Of a stretch of 64,000 bases of DNA, positions 1 through 12,826 are shown in pieces. How positions within the stretch are numbered: position 1 is the first letter of the stretch; each line of letters begins with the position of its first letter. The stretch is from assembly GCA_025617375.2 (NCBI GenBank), contig JAMYGW020000019.1:1-64000 (forward strand), written 5' to 3'. The position numbers and the translations under genes were made by a program. The DNA is from Acarospora socialis. Lineage: Eukaryota > Ascomycota > Lecanoromycetes > Acarosporales > Acarosporaceae. A model generated the notes under the pieces. That model did not search any database. It was given only the letters and a program-made list of their open reading frames with translations, and was not told where the DNA came from.

Positions 1-3000
1 AAAAAACAATATTTAATGAAGTTTATTGAGTACAAAATGTCAGCAGATATGTTTATTGATAAAGTGTGAATTTATCTCAGTAAATTCAACAGAAAGATTG
101 CTGCAACTCAGATCAATATGACTGAACTGTTTAAGTTAATGCAACATTTTCAGACATTGCTTCAAGCACTATTAAAAAACTATATCATGATTTATGACAC
201 AATCAACATTTAGAACAATTCAAACATCAAGAGAGATTTGTAGAAATTTTAAGAGAAAAAAACACAGTTAAAAATCAGAGATTGCTCTGTGAACAGAATT
301 ATGTAAAAATGAGTGAGATTCAATGCATTTATATCAACATGATGTGAAATATCATTATTAAAGATCATCAAACTCTGACAATGAGTATTCTTCTTACTGT
401 AAGTCATTTAAGTGTTTTTTCTGTCACAATACTCATAACATTTAAGATTGCAAATATCTTTCTGCTGTTTGCAAAAACATTGAGTTAAAAAAGTTAAGTA
501 AGTTGACTGCAGACAACTCACATCATAATAAGTTAGAGTTTAAGTACAAAGAGAAAAGACATAAGACTTTTAATGCAGAGACTGAGATTAAGAAAGAGAG
601 CTACTTATTTTTTTCAGACTTTGACAGTAAAGAAGACATTGAGAAAAAGATTGCTGTTTTATTTAAAAAAATTATGAATAAGATGTTCAGCTTTAATTAA
701 GTTGTAGATTCAGAATTCTTCACATACATAACTGATTAGCTTTGATTCTTCAGTGATTTTCTAGTATGCATAAGATGTTAATAAATCAAAGTTGAGAAAA
801 GACATCTATACTCTCATTATTGTAAAGTAGTGATTATACAGAATAAATTCAAAAACTTTATGAATCTAAGTTTAACACTCTATATATCTGAACTTGAAGT
901 CAATCTTCTGTCAAGAAAGAGAATGTGTGAAATAAAGCTGCATAAAAGTTTTAATCAACATGATCTCTATATGCAGAATAAGTAATGCAATAATGTTTTA
1001 CAGAAACTGTAAAAGTAATAATTAAAGATTGAGCTTCAGATTGATGCAAAAGTACTTACTGTATAAAGTGACAATGTCACAGAGTTAAGATTAACTTTGA
1101 ATGACTGATGCAAATTCTTTAACATTACACTGCAATACACTGTGTTTTACATGTCTATTCAGAACAATATTGCTAAAAAAGTCATTTGTATCACTGAGAA
1201 CTCAGTACACATCATGATTAAAAAGACAGAACTTTCAATAAAGTTCTGAACAGAGACAGCACAAATAGATATTTATTTTTGCAATTGAACAGCAACTGAT
1301 TCATTGAATAATGATAAACAAACAATTTTGAAGAAGATCTTCATCAATATAAAGTCATTCATTAATTACATTTGTGTCTGAGAATGCAAGTGCTATTTTT
1401 ATGTTAATCTCAAGTTGTTGTTGAAAGACAGACAGAATAAATTCATGAATTGAGAATAAGTGAAAACTTTTATAAACTATATAAAGAAAATCACAAAGCA
1501 GTATGTGCTTTGAGTTCTAGATCTCAAGTGAATCATTAAGAGTCATATTGTGAAGTTTGTTGAGAATGAGAAGAAAAACAGTGTTGATCTCAAACTGCAA
1601 AAATAAATGCTGAATATTCTGTCTGAATAAAAGTTAATTGAGCAATCATGAAAAAATGTAATTATCATGAATCTTATAATACTTACAACTCTGTCTACTG
1701 TCTCTGAACAAACTTATAGATTCAGACTCATGAGTTATGATTATAAAAAAGAATTTAAGTTGATTATAAACAATTTTGACACATTCTTATCAGATATCAA
1801 TATGATAAATAAATTAATCATAGTTAACTTAAACAGATCACAGACAAATGAAAAAAGTAAGATTAAGTAGTTTTTACATATCAAAGTTTCTGTTAGCAAA
1901 GCACTGAATATCTTAACTGAGAAAGTTAAGACATTCTTGTGTGTCAAGATTTCAAAGAGAAAATGAAACAACAACAATAAAGACTTTAACAAGTTCATGA
2001 TTAAGATATCATGAACTATGTTAATGTTCACAACATTCATTACAAATAATGAGAAAGACACTGAGAACATCAGATTTAACATTTTCACATTTGTTATTTA
2101 CATTAAAGTAGTGAGAAACTCAATCTGAAAAAAGATGTAAAAGAATGTTATTCAGACAGAGTTGACAGTTCTGACAGTCAATGAAACATGATAAAAAATT
2201 GTATCATTAAAGAATACAAATATAATGATCAGCAAGTGAATATTTAAATTTAAGCTGAACACTGATAAATTTCTGAACAAGTTTAATACAAAAGTTATGA
2301 TGAGAAATTTCTCACAGATATATAACATTGATTATGAGAATATCTTTGCATCTACAGTTAAGTTCAACACTCTTTGAGTCTTTTTTATTATTATTGTTCT
2401 TGAGAATCTTGAATATCATTAAGTAAATATCAACAATATTTTCACAAAATTCTTTTTTAAAAAGATCATCTACACATCAGCAATTTGAGAGAGCAGGAAA
2501 AATGAAAAAACATGACTAAAATCAGTATACATAAGCTAAAAATGAGGTCATGAGAGAAATATATGATGTAATTTTGATTTTTAAATACAGTCTTAAAATA
2601 TAACTTGCCAATAAGAGAAGACAATCAAATTGTCTTGATTCTGATTAAAAATACACATGTGCATGAGTAATTATAGTATATTGACATTGTCTATCATCAT
2701 ATTCATAATTTACACAAGTGTAGGGTGGCCGTCGGGCCGGGTCGGGCCCAGATTTTAGGACCCGGCCCGGCCCGTCAAACAACTATTCAGGCCCGGCCCG
2801 GCAACAGGGCCGGGCCGGGCCGGGTTAACTCAGACTGTATTTATTGTTATTTTCATTGTTTTCAAGGTAATTTTGGTAATTTTTGCATCATTTGAAAGGC
2901 CTCACAATTCTCTACAAAACAAAAAAAAATCACCAAAAATGGATCGCTTTCAAGCTCAATGCACACAATCAAAGATTTGTTCAAATTTTGAAGAAACTGA

Positions 3001-3462
3001 GGTGTTTTTGCCACTATGGCAAAGCATGGCTAACAAGTGCAGCAAAATAAGTGAAAAACCAACTTTGAAAAAGCCCGGCGACCACCCTACATGACAAGTG
3101 AAATCAGATCTGTGTGAACTTTGTGCTCAGTTAAGACATGATGATTGATGAATTAATTAAGTCATTATTTAAATGAATCTTTAAGTGCTTTATTGAACAA
3201 CTGAAACTTACTGTTAATGAGAGTCAATAAATGCAGCATCATTAAGTAAATATATTGAGAAGTGCAGTGTTCTAACTGCTTTCATAGTCTTAATTAAGAT
3301 TAATATCAGAGATTACTCATTACTCATATAGTCTGTGTGACAGAATATGTGAATAGACAATCTCTACAATTTACATTGATCATAATTAAATCAATGATGT
3401 ACATTTCACTAAATAGACAGTCAATCAGCAGTATAGCACAAGTATTCTTTTATCTCTCTACA
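1..3462 (+). mobile_element. Copia (Ty1/copia) LTR retrotransposon fossil 1, AT-rich, 5' end outside window
   Basis: This is a plus-strand relic of the same Copia family as the better preserved copy at 40556-46094. In order one can follow the gag tail (about 380-700), protease-region similarity (about 880-1000), integrase (about 1080-1650), reverse transcriptase (about 2240-2480) and RNase H (about 2500-2710 and 3100-3180). It ends in a polypurine-derived stretch and a 3' LTR at about 3253-3462. It is heavily broken throughout, with the AT enrichment expected of RIP, so it looks old. A hAT-like element interrupts the RNase H region (2721-3092). The 5' LTR lies outside the window. Confidence 0.85.
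2721..3092. mobile_element. Non-autonomous hAT-like DNA element inside Copia fossil 1
   Basis: The left end reads TAGGGTGGCCGTCGGGC and the right end is its imperfect inverted counterpart, GCCCGGCGACCACCCTA plus three bases. It is flanked by 8-bp direct repeats cacaagtg (2713-2720) and gacaagtg (3093-3100). The related Copia copy at 40556-46094 runs uninterrupted across this site, which confirms a roughly 372-bp insertion. The first 100 bp are packed with GGCCCGG/CCGGGCC units that can fold into hairpins and are far richer in G+C than the surroundings. A 73-codon open frame (2873-3094) resembles no transposase I recognise, so the element is probably non-autonomous. Confidence 0.8.
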
Positions 3463-3510
3463 GTTAATGTAATATTATTGTAATGCAAGTGCTTTCTTTA
3501 AATTAAAAAT

Positions 3511-3738
3511 TCTGTTGAGAAGTGCAGTGTTCTAGCTGTTACTATTATTTTAGTTAGTATTAATGTTAGAGATTGTCTATTATCTTCATGTTTGACATGA
3601 CATCACTGATATACATATCACACTCATGTTGATTACAGTCAAGATAATTGACTTATGTTGACTAAAGTTAACTACAACAATGTATGTTCACTAAATAGAC
3701 AGTATAGCACAAGTATTCTTTAGATCTTTCACTAGGTT
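3511..3738 (+). repeat. Copia-family solo LTR remnant
   Basis: It starts TGTTGAGAAGTGCAGTG, like the LTRs of the Copia family here, and ends near cacaagtattctttagatc. No internal Copia sequence follows on either side, so it reads as a solo or stranded LTR 48 bp after the 3' LTR of fossil 1. It is AT-biased. I found no clear target duplication. Confidence 0.65.
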
Positions 3739-4309
3739 TAAGAATGACTTATAATATTCAATTCTCTTCATTTACCATTTTCATTGATGATTGTTAATGT
3801 TGATACTCATGTTAATCATTGTTTAAAGATCTTCTGATTGTTTTATGTGTGCTATTTTGTTGTTGATGATGTTTTTTAAATCTCAATAGTACTGTGAGAT
3901 GAGTGCTTCATTATTTTATTATGTAAGTATCACAATTTTTTAAAACTCTGTGATATACTTTGTCACTAATTTATTCTGCTACAAGATATAAATCTGTTTT
4001 TCAGTTGTTCTCTTTTTATTAATTACTTTGAAAACTTCTCTGAAATCTTTCTTGAACTTATTAAAATTTTTAAATATTAATTCAGTATTGACTGCACAAT
4101 TCTGATAGCTCTTTTCAAGAAATTTATGCTGTTTAGAATTAATTCAGTTGAAAACTGCATTTTTAAAATATAATGTCACAAACAATATCTTCTTTTGATT
4201 CATACTGAACTTTGTTTAATTGAATTTGATGTATAAATTGAGTTTAAACAAAAATATCTACAACTTATTTCATTCTTTCTCAAACATATCAGATATCTGT
4301 ATCTTCTGT
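3739..4309. other. AT-rich spacer, nothing recognisable
   Basis: This AT-rich, low-complexity-leaning sequence lies between two Copia fossils. I see no coding potential, LTR similarity or inverted repeat in it. Confidence 0.6.
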
Positions 4310-7300
4310 TGAAAGATAAAAGAATACTTGTGCTATATTGCTGATTAACTATCTATTCAATGAAACATACACTGTTGATTTGCTTTACAGAGTATATATC
4401 TGTTGACAACTTCTGACATTAGTTTTAATCAAGACAATAATTGCAGTTAGAATATCATACTTCTTAATACTTTCACTTAATAATACTACATCTATTGACT
4501 TTTATTGACAGCAAATCTTAACTGATCAACAAAGTGCTCAAAGATTTGTTGAGACAAAGACTTAATTAATTCATTAATTATCATGTCTTAACTAAACACA
4601 AAGTCTATCTGAATCTGATTTCTCTTGTGCAAGTCTTAAATATAAATAATAGACAACATCTATATGCTTTAATTGCTTATGCACATGTGCATTCTTAATT
4701 AAAATCAAAGCAGCTTGATTGTTTTTCTTGAGCTGAAGAGATAAAGTAGCTTGGTGAACTTCATTTTCTTTGATACTTATGTGATATGAATTGCTGTCAA
4801 GATACTTGCTCATGTTCATATTTCTTAGCATTTGAGTAAGTCAAACATCAGTTTTTGCACATATTGACATTATCATATACTCAGTTTCAGTGATTGAGAT
4901 AACAACAGACTTCTATTTTCAGCTTATTTATAAAACTGATTTATTTTCAAGCATATAAATGTGTTTTAAAATTGACTTTCAATTCTACTTGTCCAATGCA
5001 TAATTTGAGTTGAAGTATTCAAGTATGACTTGACTCTCACTAAATTCATACACTATATTGAAATTAATGATTGATTTAACATATTACAGCAGTCTTTTAA
5101 GTGCATGTTCATGATGTTCTGCTGAATCACTGAGATATTGACTTAGTTGATTTAGAACAAAGATAATATCTGATCATGTATGAATTGCTGTATACATCAG
5201 ACTTTTTATTGCTTATTGATACTGTTTTTGATCTATTTTTTGATCAGTTGAACTAACAGAACAAAAAGTGTCATATTCATTGAGCAAAATTGCAGTAACT
5301 TTGTGCTTGTCAGATTGCTGTTACTTTGTAGTAGTGAGAGTATAAATATACTTTTTCAACTTTAATTCATCAACATCTTATATGTACTAGAGAGTCACAG
5401 AAGAATCAAAGTTAATTAATTATATATAATAAAAATTATAGAATCTGCAACTTATTCAGAGCTAAATATTTTATTAATAGTTTTCTTAAACAGAGCAGTG
5501 ATTTCTTTGTTAATTTTCTTTTTTATATTGAACTTCAATAAGAATGAATCACTGTTTTTCTTAGTCTCAATATTGAAAATTTTGTGTCTTTCTTCTTGCA
5601 TTTAAATTCTAACTTATTGCAATGTAAGTTGTCTGCAGTCAACTTACTTAACTTTTTTAACTCAATATTTTTGCAGAAAGCAGAAAGATATTCACAGTTA
5701 TAAATATAATGAATGTTGCAGCAGAGAAAATACTTAAATAACTTGTGATAAGAAGAACACTTATTGTCAGAGCTTGATAATCTTCAATAATGATATCTCA
5801 CATCATGTTAATATGAATGTGTCAAGTCTTATTCATTCTTATATAAATTTGCTCACAGAGCAGTCTTTATTGTTTTTAACTGTGTCTCTTTTTTTCTATA
5901 GTGTGTATAGACTTGTTTCAACATTAGAATTGACTTGAGTGTTGAGAACATCTGTTAGAGTGTAAATTTAAGCTATGTAATTCAAGATATAATATATAAT
6001 TAATTAATTAATTCTTACACTAAACTAGCTATGCTAAGTAGAACTTCTCATCAGTCTAAACCTTAGAAAATCTTACAAGAATGAAAATCTAAGCTCATAA
6101 TGTTCTTTGTATGATAGTAGATTGAGTGCAAAAGTTGAGTGAATAAAACAAAAGATGAATGTTCTCACTTTTAGTCATAGAGAATGCTGATCATAAACTG
6201 AAACTGATTTAGATAACTGTTACACACAATTCATTTAACAGTTTCATAATAAAGCTTTTTGATGAACAGAAGTTGTATAAAGTCTCTTTTTCTTTCTTTC
6301 TGAATGATGAGCAGCTGTGAGTTCTTTTTAATTTCATATGTCAACAGCACATGTCATGAAATCTCTGTTTTCTTATTATACAAACAGTTGATAGAGAAGA
6401 TTTCAGAAATCTTGATCTTGTGAAGAAAGTAATTGTAGTTAATGTGTTTCATATGAAACTGAATCAATTTTAAACTTTCAGTCTTTCTCAGTTTCTGATG
6501 AAGCTGAAGAACTTTTTTAAAAAATGATTCAATGATTTAATCTCATCTTTTGATCTTCTTTCTCTGACTGATGTTCATATTATCTTTAAGTTTATGCATT
6601 TTATATGATCTTCTTCAAGCTGATTCTCTTCATTGATTTCACTGAGAAATGAGTAACTGTCACAGCTGTCTTAAATTGACAGACTTTCTGCTTAATTCTT
6701 TTTCTAATGAGACTGCAGATCTTGTTTTTCATTTCTGCAAAGACTGTGTTTTTTATATGAATGATATAGACTTGCATTCTGTCATCTAGATATAGATCAA
6801 GAGAAGAAATGTAGATTTCAGTTTTTAAAACACTGATTAAAGTAGTCTGATAAATGCTGACAATCATATGAAGACATTTGAACTGAGTGATCTTGATTGC
6901 ACTGACAACTTTCTTTATGTGATAATTCTTGACAGATGTATGTCAGAGATGTGCTTCATAAATCATTGCTGATCAAATAACTGTTGTATAAATCTGTTAC
7001 AATCATATGAAAGAAGCTTTTCAAATAAATGCTGCTATTCTGATTAGTGCTTCTGTCTGTTTAATTATTTTGTTTTAAAGAATCTTGACATGAGCAGTTC
7101 ATTTGAGCTTAAAATCAAATTATATTTCTAAGATCCTCACACTTGAAAAAAAAAAACAATTCATTGTTCTAAATTTGTACAACTGTCTGTATGTTGAATC
7201 TGATTCTGATTCTGAAGAAATGAATTATTTTGTACTTGTAAGAAACAAATTTAGCTCTGTGTTGTGTGACTCAGCTTTTACATTCTTGATGAATTCTTTT

Positions 7301-7916
7301 CAGTTTAATGCAGTTAATTTCAGTGAACATTCTGTACAAAAGAATGTTGATATCATCAGTAAAGTTAATTGTCAAAATTTCTTCTTTTAATTAATTACAT
7401 TGCTTCAGCAGATCTGCATTGTAGAATAAAAAGAGAATAAATGATAAAGAAAAGTTTCATGAAACTTCAGTCTTCACAGAAAAACAGTTTGTCTTTTGTT
7501 CTTATATAATCAATAAGATAATTTGATTGTGTAGAAAGCTTTGAACTCATTGTACAACTCAATAAGACATCTATCTCTTTTACAAGTTGCTCAGAAGTCA
7601 AGTTGAATTCATTGTGTTAAAAATTTTCACTATATTCATTGACAAAAGAGTGACAACATGCTTTTTGCTGTCTCAGATCATATAAATCTGACTTATCAGC
7701 AGATTCAGCACAGTTTTTGTAAATTATTCTGTTCTGCATTTCATTTAACTTTCAAATAAAAAATTGTTGTCTTCTGCAGTCTGTCAAATTCATATAATCA
7801 ACAGAGTTTTCATAATTTTTCTTACTGTGTTCAGCAGAGCAATTGATCTTCATAATTTAGCTTCTTTGTAGAATTGCTTTTCTGACTTGCATATCACTAT
7901 TATACAAGTTTTCTTG

Positions 7917-8121
7917 TGTTATGGTTATACCCTAGCCTATTCGCTTAGGCCTTATATAACTTCCGCACAATAGCTAGAGTAGAACAACAACAGACTTACA
8001 CTTATACACTTGACCTAGATAGCCACGGCTTCAGTTCACATACTATTTACTATATGGCATTGAGCCCAATAGATCTCTACTGAGAACTTAACTTCTCATT
8101 GTGAGTATTGCACTTCTGACA
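7917..8121 (-). repeat. 205-bp solo LTR with perfect 5-bp target duplication
   Basis: On the minus strand it starts TGTCAGAAGTGC and ends ATAACCATAACA, with the TG...CA ends of LTR elements. It is flanked by tcttg on both sides (7912-7916 and 8122-8126). A relative occurs at 61307-61793. Its base composition is close to normal while the LINE around it is very AT-rich, so it probably arrived after most of the decay. Confidence 0.8.
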
Positions 8122-9613
8122 TCTTGTATCTCTCAGAAAGAAAGTCTAGATTTCAGTTTGCATTGATAAAATTGACTATTGTTTGAGCAAGCTTGAATCT
8201 CATTGCTTTAAGAAAACAGTATGAAATGCTGTCTGACTCTGATGCATTGTAAAACATTTTTGTACAAAGTACTGCAGAAACTTTCTCAGCATTAATTGAG
8301 TCAGAGATGAATATAGATTGAATAAAGATTTTTAAATCAAAAAATCTGTCATTCTATGAGAATTAGAGCACTTCAGCATTCAAAATATTCTGAACATTAA
8401 TTGTCATCTTGAGATAAAATCTTTTTCTGAAGATCTAAGCTTTCTTTTTCAGAATGTGTGTTTTTTTTTGTGTTGTTCAAATTGAAAAAACTGTTGCTAT
8501 GAAGTTTAAATTCTCTTTTTTCATTCTGATCAGAGTTCAGAGCTTATTTCTTTCTGTTAACTCACTGATTACATTTCAGAAATATATAATTTTTGTTTTT
8601 GCAATCAGATTTCTCTTAATTTTGTTTTTTGACTTGACTAACTTTCATACTCTCTTCATACAAATTATTTTTGCTTATTATCTTACTCTTCTTTCTTATC
8701 TGACTGCTTTATCAATTATGTCTGATCATCAAACTTTTTCTTGATTCAAGAACTTGTACATAGAAACTGAGTTGCTGATTAATATCTCAATAAAGTTAAT
8801 AAGTTACTCTGTGTATTGTATAATCTCAGTTTTTATTGACAAATTTTAATCTGTTTGAAGATATTGAGTTTCAGTCAGTATAATTTCTTGATTCATCTTC
8901 TTTCAGCATTTCATCTTGCTTGGAGTGATTTGTATGATCTTAAAGTTAAAAATCACTGAGATTGAAAAATAATTCAAGTCATAATTCATGTTCTTTCTGA
9001 TAAAGCATTCTTTCAGTTGCTCTGTAAAAATTCAGTTGATAAAGATTAGATTTATTGTGTTAAAGATTTTCTAAATATATTAAGTAGAAACTTCTGATGT
9101 GATCAATAGAGAAAGATTGTATGATGTGATCATTTCAGCAAGAACTTCTTTCATAATGTAAATGCTTAAGTTGAAAAGTTCACTTCACAGTAAATAGTGT
9201 AGATTGAAGTTTTCTAAAACAATGTGTTCATTCTTTTTTTGTATGAGTGCTGACAGAAGAAAAATAGAAAAAAGATAGTCAGTGTTGATATAACTTTCTG
9301 AAGACTGCAATTAAATATTGTATATTCAGAGAGTTCTGTTATTTGTACAAAGACAAAATATATATAAGTTAGAAGTGACAAAGTTCACTGATTAAATGCT
9401 GAAATCAAGTCTTTTGTTGATTAAAAAGCAATTATGTTGTAAAATTGAATCATGCTGTAAAATAAAAGATGTGACTTTGAAACTGTAAAATGTTAATGTA
9501 AAAGAATTTTGTTAAAGTTTCTAAATAATCAAAATATTGTATAATCAGATTGTCTTGTCAGTCAAAAAAGAAATCATGATCTTGTTCTTGCTTTTTTGCA
9601 CATTAATGTATTA

Positions 9614-10039
9614 GCCAGTTACTTGAGCCAGCCATCTAAGTGAGCTACCTCAAAATCCCATACAAATCACAAATAATTCAAAATTCAACAACTTCATAAT
9701 ATCAACTTCAGAATGTCTGAAATTTAGTTATATGATAAAAATAAATATAATTTTATATATAAACAACAGTGAAAAGCTTAACATCTATTATGTAGAATAA
9801 AATATGAATGTTTCATAAAATACTATAGATAACACTACTCTGTATTATCAACTTACTTTATAGAATAAATAATGATTCATATTGTGAGTAATATATATAT
9901 AGATGATTTCTACAATCATTTAACAGTCTAAGTTTCTAGATTTATATATGAAAGTTGTGAAGTTGTAGCATTTCAAAAGTTCTGATTTTTACATGGTTTT
10001 TTTGATGGCTTGCCTAGACGGCTGACTCAAGTAACTGGC
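9614..10039. mobile_element. MITE with about 27-bp inverted ends and TA flanks
   Basis: The left end GCCAGTTACTTGAGCCAGCC and the right end, whose complement reads GCCAGTTACTTGAGTCAGCC, are near-perfect terminal inverted repeats. Both sides abut TA (9612-9613 and 10040-10041), the target of Tc1/mariner-pogo elements. The 426-bp interior is AT-rich and non-coding. The ends stayed almost intact inside a decayed LINE, which suggests a younger insertion. Confidence 0.8.
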
Positions 10040-12232
10040 TAAGATGTTATATTGCAGAATGAACAGCTTATTCATCAATTTGTGACTGAGAGAATATTTC
10101 TGTAATTGTGAGATTTGTATGATTAGCTATCAGTATTTTAAATAATTTTTTTCTTTTTCTTTTCAGAACTGAAAGAAAGTCATTGTCACTGACTGTTGTG
10201 ACTATTGTGACTGAGTTTAAGAACTGAAAGATAAAGCTGACATTTTCTTGAGAAAATGTTCTGAATAAAATGTTCAGTAAAGTTCTGAGAAAAAGATCTT
10301 TGATTGAAATCTAAAAATGTGTGAATCATACAAAATAAACTTATTTTACTTTCTTCACTTTCTTCACTCTTTCTAAATAATGTCTGACTCATACAGAATA
10401 TTCTTTGTTCTTCTTTCTGTATGATGTACATCAAGTTTTTAGAGAATTCTTCTTTTTAATGCAATTCTCAATTATGTGTCTCAGTGCTACACAGAAATCA
10501 TATTGTATAATTTTCTTGTAGTGCTTAACTGTGTAATTCTTGTACTACTGACATTTAAAGCATCAGATAACAATACAGTTTTTAGAGAAGATTTTGTAAT
10601 TATGAAGCTCAGAGTCAAGAAGAAGATCATTTTGCAGAAGATAGTTTGTCTGTTCTGCTTTTGTTATTTTAATGTGAAGTGATTCAAAGAGTTATTCTCA
10701 TACAATTGTCTTCTTGAATCATTCTATTCATAGAATTTTTACTTGTTCTTTAAGTTGTGAATTTTGCATGTAGAGAATCTCTATTGCTCTGACTTGATTC
10801 TTGTTATTAATGAAGATGATTTGAATTTCATGAATCATGATGATATGTTCACACTGCTTAATTCTGACATTGAATTCAAAGATTTGTACAACTTTCTCTC
10901 TCTTCTTTCAAACTATCTTGTTTTTTTTTTTCTGAAGATAAAAATCACATCATTACTGAACAGACATTTAACAGTCATTATTATTTCTAAAATTTCTATC
11001 TCTTTCTGTACAACTTGTATGATGATTTGTTCTGTTTTTGCTTTTTGTGTTTCTGTCTTCATTTCTGATTTGATCATCATCTCTTGATATCTTCCTTGAA
11101 ATACTGATAAAATTCTTAATTTAAGACTCTTAGAACTGACTATCACTGCTGTGTTTGCAGAGATGTAGAAGCTTTGATAAATTCTTATATGATGCTTGTG
11201 AAATTTTTAATTTGCTTCTTGATCTCTTGAAAATTGATATTCAGTATATTTCTTTTTTCTCTCTTCACAGTCATTCTGATCAATTCTCAGATTTCTTTTA
11301 TCTTAACTGAATTATTATTGATTCATATGAAGAAGTTTAGAGTGCTGATTGTCTCTAAGAGACTTTGAGAGAGATAAAAGAGACTGATTTTTTGTCTGCA
11401 CAAGATTTTACTGCAACACATTTCTCTTAGTTCTTCATCATCTTCTGTCATTGTATGATTTTTCTTACTGTTTATTTGAACTTAAAGAGTCTTGTTTAAT
11501 GAGCTTGGGTTGTAATTGCTGCATGAATATTGAATATAATATATAAGTAATAGTTAAGAAAGTAAGTAAAGAGATATGATCACTATATATGTAGTGAGAT
11601 GCTTAATAATCATGCTTAGTAAGCATGATGTCATGTGAAGTGACTGTGCTTCATAACAACATTACAAATAATGATATACTCAATTCAACAGTGATTAAAG
11701 AAGTACTTGAAAGTATTGCTCTATTTTGACAAAGAATATTCAGTCTTAACTGAATAATGATGATCTTCTTGCTGAGTCTGTCAAGATGTATTTGTGTCTT
11801 TTTAATGAATGTATTAACTGACTTTTTATACTCAACATACTTAATTAAATATTGTCTTATCATTGTCTTCAGCTTCTTTTTGTATTTGAACTTTTATGTG
11901 CTTTAAACTGCTTTTGCTGTGATCTTATTGATTATAAGTACTTAATTATTTGAGTCAATACAGATGATTAGTTAATATTGAATCTTTACATTCATTGTAA
12001 AATTTTCAAAATCAAATCTGATTGATGCATTGCTGTTAAAAGTGCTGTCATCTGAGACTGATAATGTAATGATATATCATAAATTCTTATCAGTGAGTTA
12101 TGTCTTCATAAAAGTGAATCACTCATCACAGTTATCTTAAATAAGAAGAGAAACAGATCATTAATTTAAGAAGAAGTTCTTGAAAGTTATAATGTAGCTG
12201 ATGACTGCAGTTGACATGTAGTATAAGAAAAT

Positions 12233-12308
12233 AATCAGAATATAATTAGTGAATCAGAATATAATTAGTGAATCAGAATATAATTAGTGAATCAGAATAT
12301 AATTAGTG
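12233..12308. repeat. Four perfect tandem copies of a 19-bp unit
   Basis: Unit aatcagaatataattagtg is repeated exactly four times (12233, 12252, 12271, 12290) in what was the untranslated leader of Copia fossil 2. The counterpart near 45520-45580 in the better copy has no such array, so the repeat expanded locally. Confidence 0.9.
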
Positions 12309-12826
12309 AATAAGATAAAGAAAGATTAAAAGTGTGTATATGCTTGTTTTGCTCAATTGTTGAGCATTGTATTAAGCTGTCAGTAGATTTTGTTTTGCTC
12401 AATCTTTGAGCTTTGTTTCAAGTGCTAAGAGTACTGTTTTGTTTACTGTTGAGTTTTATATTGACTGCTGAGAAATATTGTTTAGCTTAATTCTTGAGCT
12501 CTGTATTGATGATTGATAATGTTTGTTTTGTTCAATCTTTGAATTTCTGTATTAAGCTGCTAAGATATTAGAACAGTATGCACTTTCTCTGAGAAGTTTC
12601 TTGCTAACTTGAGCTCATAATTTAGTGAGAAATAAAAGAATATTTGTGCTATACTATTAACTAACTGTAATGAAATGTACACTATTGATTTGACTGCAGT
12701 CAATGTGAATTGTAAAGATTGATCATTTACATACTTTATGAAACAGATTATATGAGTATTGACAAACTTCTGACACTAATTCTAATTAAGAAAAAGAAAG
12801 CAGTTAAAACATTGCACTTCTCAACA

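Larger units (their letters stand above)
5999..11518 (-). mobile_element. Tad1-like non-LTR retrotransposon (LINE), RIP-decayed
   Basis: On the minus strand the 3' end is a TAAT-type tail (about 5998-6013). The open piece at 6601-6867 contains DLYLDDRMQVYIIHIKN, typical of the segment after the reverse transcriptase in fungal Tad-clade LINEs. Near the 5' side, 10913-11146 contains a MTVKCLFSNDVIFIF-like segment resembling the ORF1 (gag-like) region of Tad elements, and 10186-10434 may be the decayed zinc-knuckle end of ORF1. Length (about 5.5 kb), a similar sequence at both edges (attcaagatataatatata versus atattgaatataatatata) and the tail all fit target-primed insertion. No long ORF remains. 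A solo LTR (7917-8121) and a MITE (9614-10039) landed in it later. Confidence 0.65.
5953..11656 (+). repeat. Short LTR-like element (same family as 61468-61633), split by a LINE
   Basis: The left part (5953 to about 5998) matches the first 45 bp of the 166-bp element at 61468-61633. The right part (about 11519-11656) matches its remainder and ends in TAACA. The bases just outside are acatc (5948-5952) and acatt (11657-11661), which fit a decayed 5-bp target duplication in the Copia gag region. Everything between the halves is the LINE inserted at the internal aatatata. Part of the start of the element appears again just before 11519, as expected of a LINE target duplication. Confidence 0.65.
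4310..12826 (-). mobile_element. Copia LTR retrotransposon fossil 2, split by nested insertions
   Basis: The 3' LTR is 4310-4469 and the 5' LTR is 12626-12826. Between them, on the minus strand, lie RNase H and reverse transcriptase relics (about 4480-5420; the RNase H piece is recognisable at 4592-4831), a gag zinc-knuckle region (about 5430-5950), and gag plus leader (11657-12625). The middle of pol is absent. Next to the 5' LTR, tgagctcataat (about 12609-12620) is a mutated initiator-tRNA-Met primer site. The element is heavily broken and AT-biased. A short LTR element lies within gag (5953-11656) and a LINE lies inside that (about 5999-11518), so this is the oldest layer of the nest. Confidence 0.8.

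Noticed and set aside
8454-8744. Hydrophobic 96-codon frame resembling a membrane protein
   Set aside because: It lies antisense within the AT-rich LINE relic; Phe/Leu/Ile richness is a by-product of AT-rich codons.
12233-12308. CRISPR array
   Set aside because: The repeats are head-to-tail without spacers and the genome is eukaryotic; it is a minisatellite.
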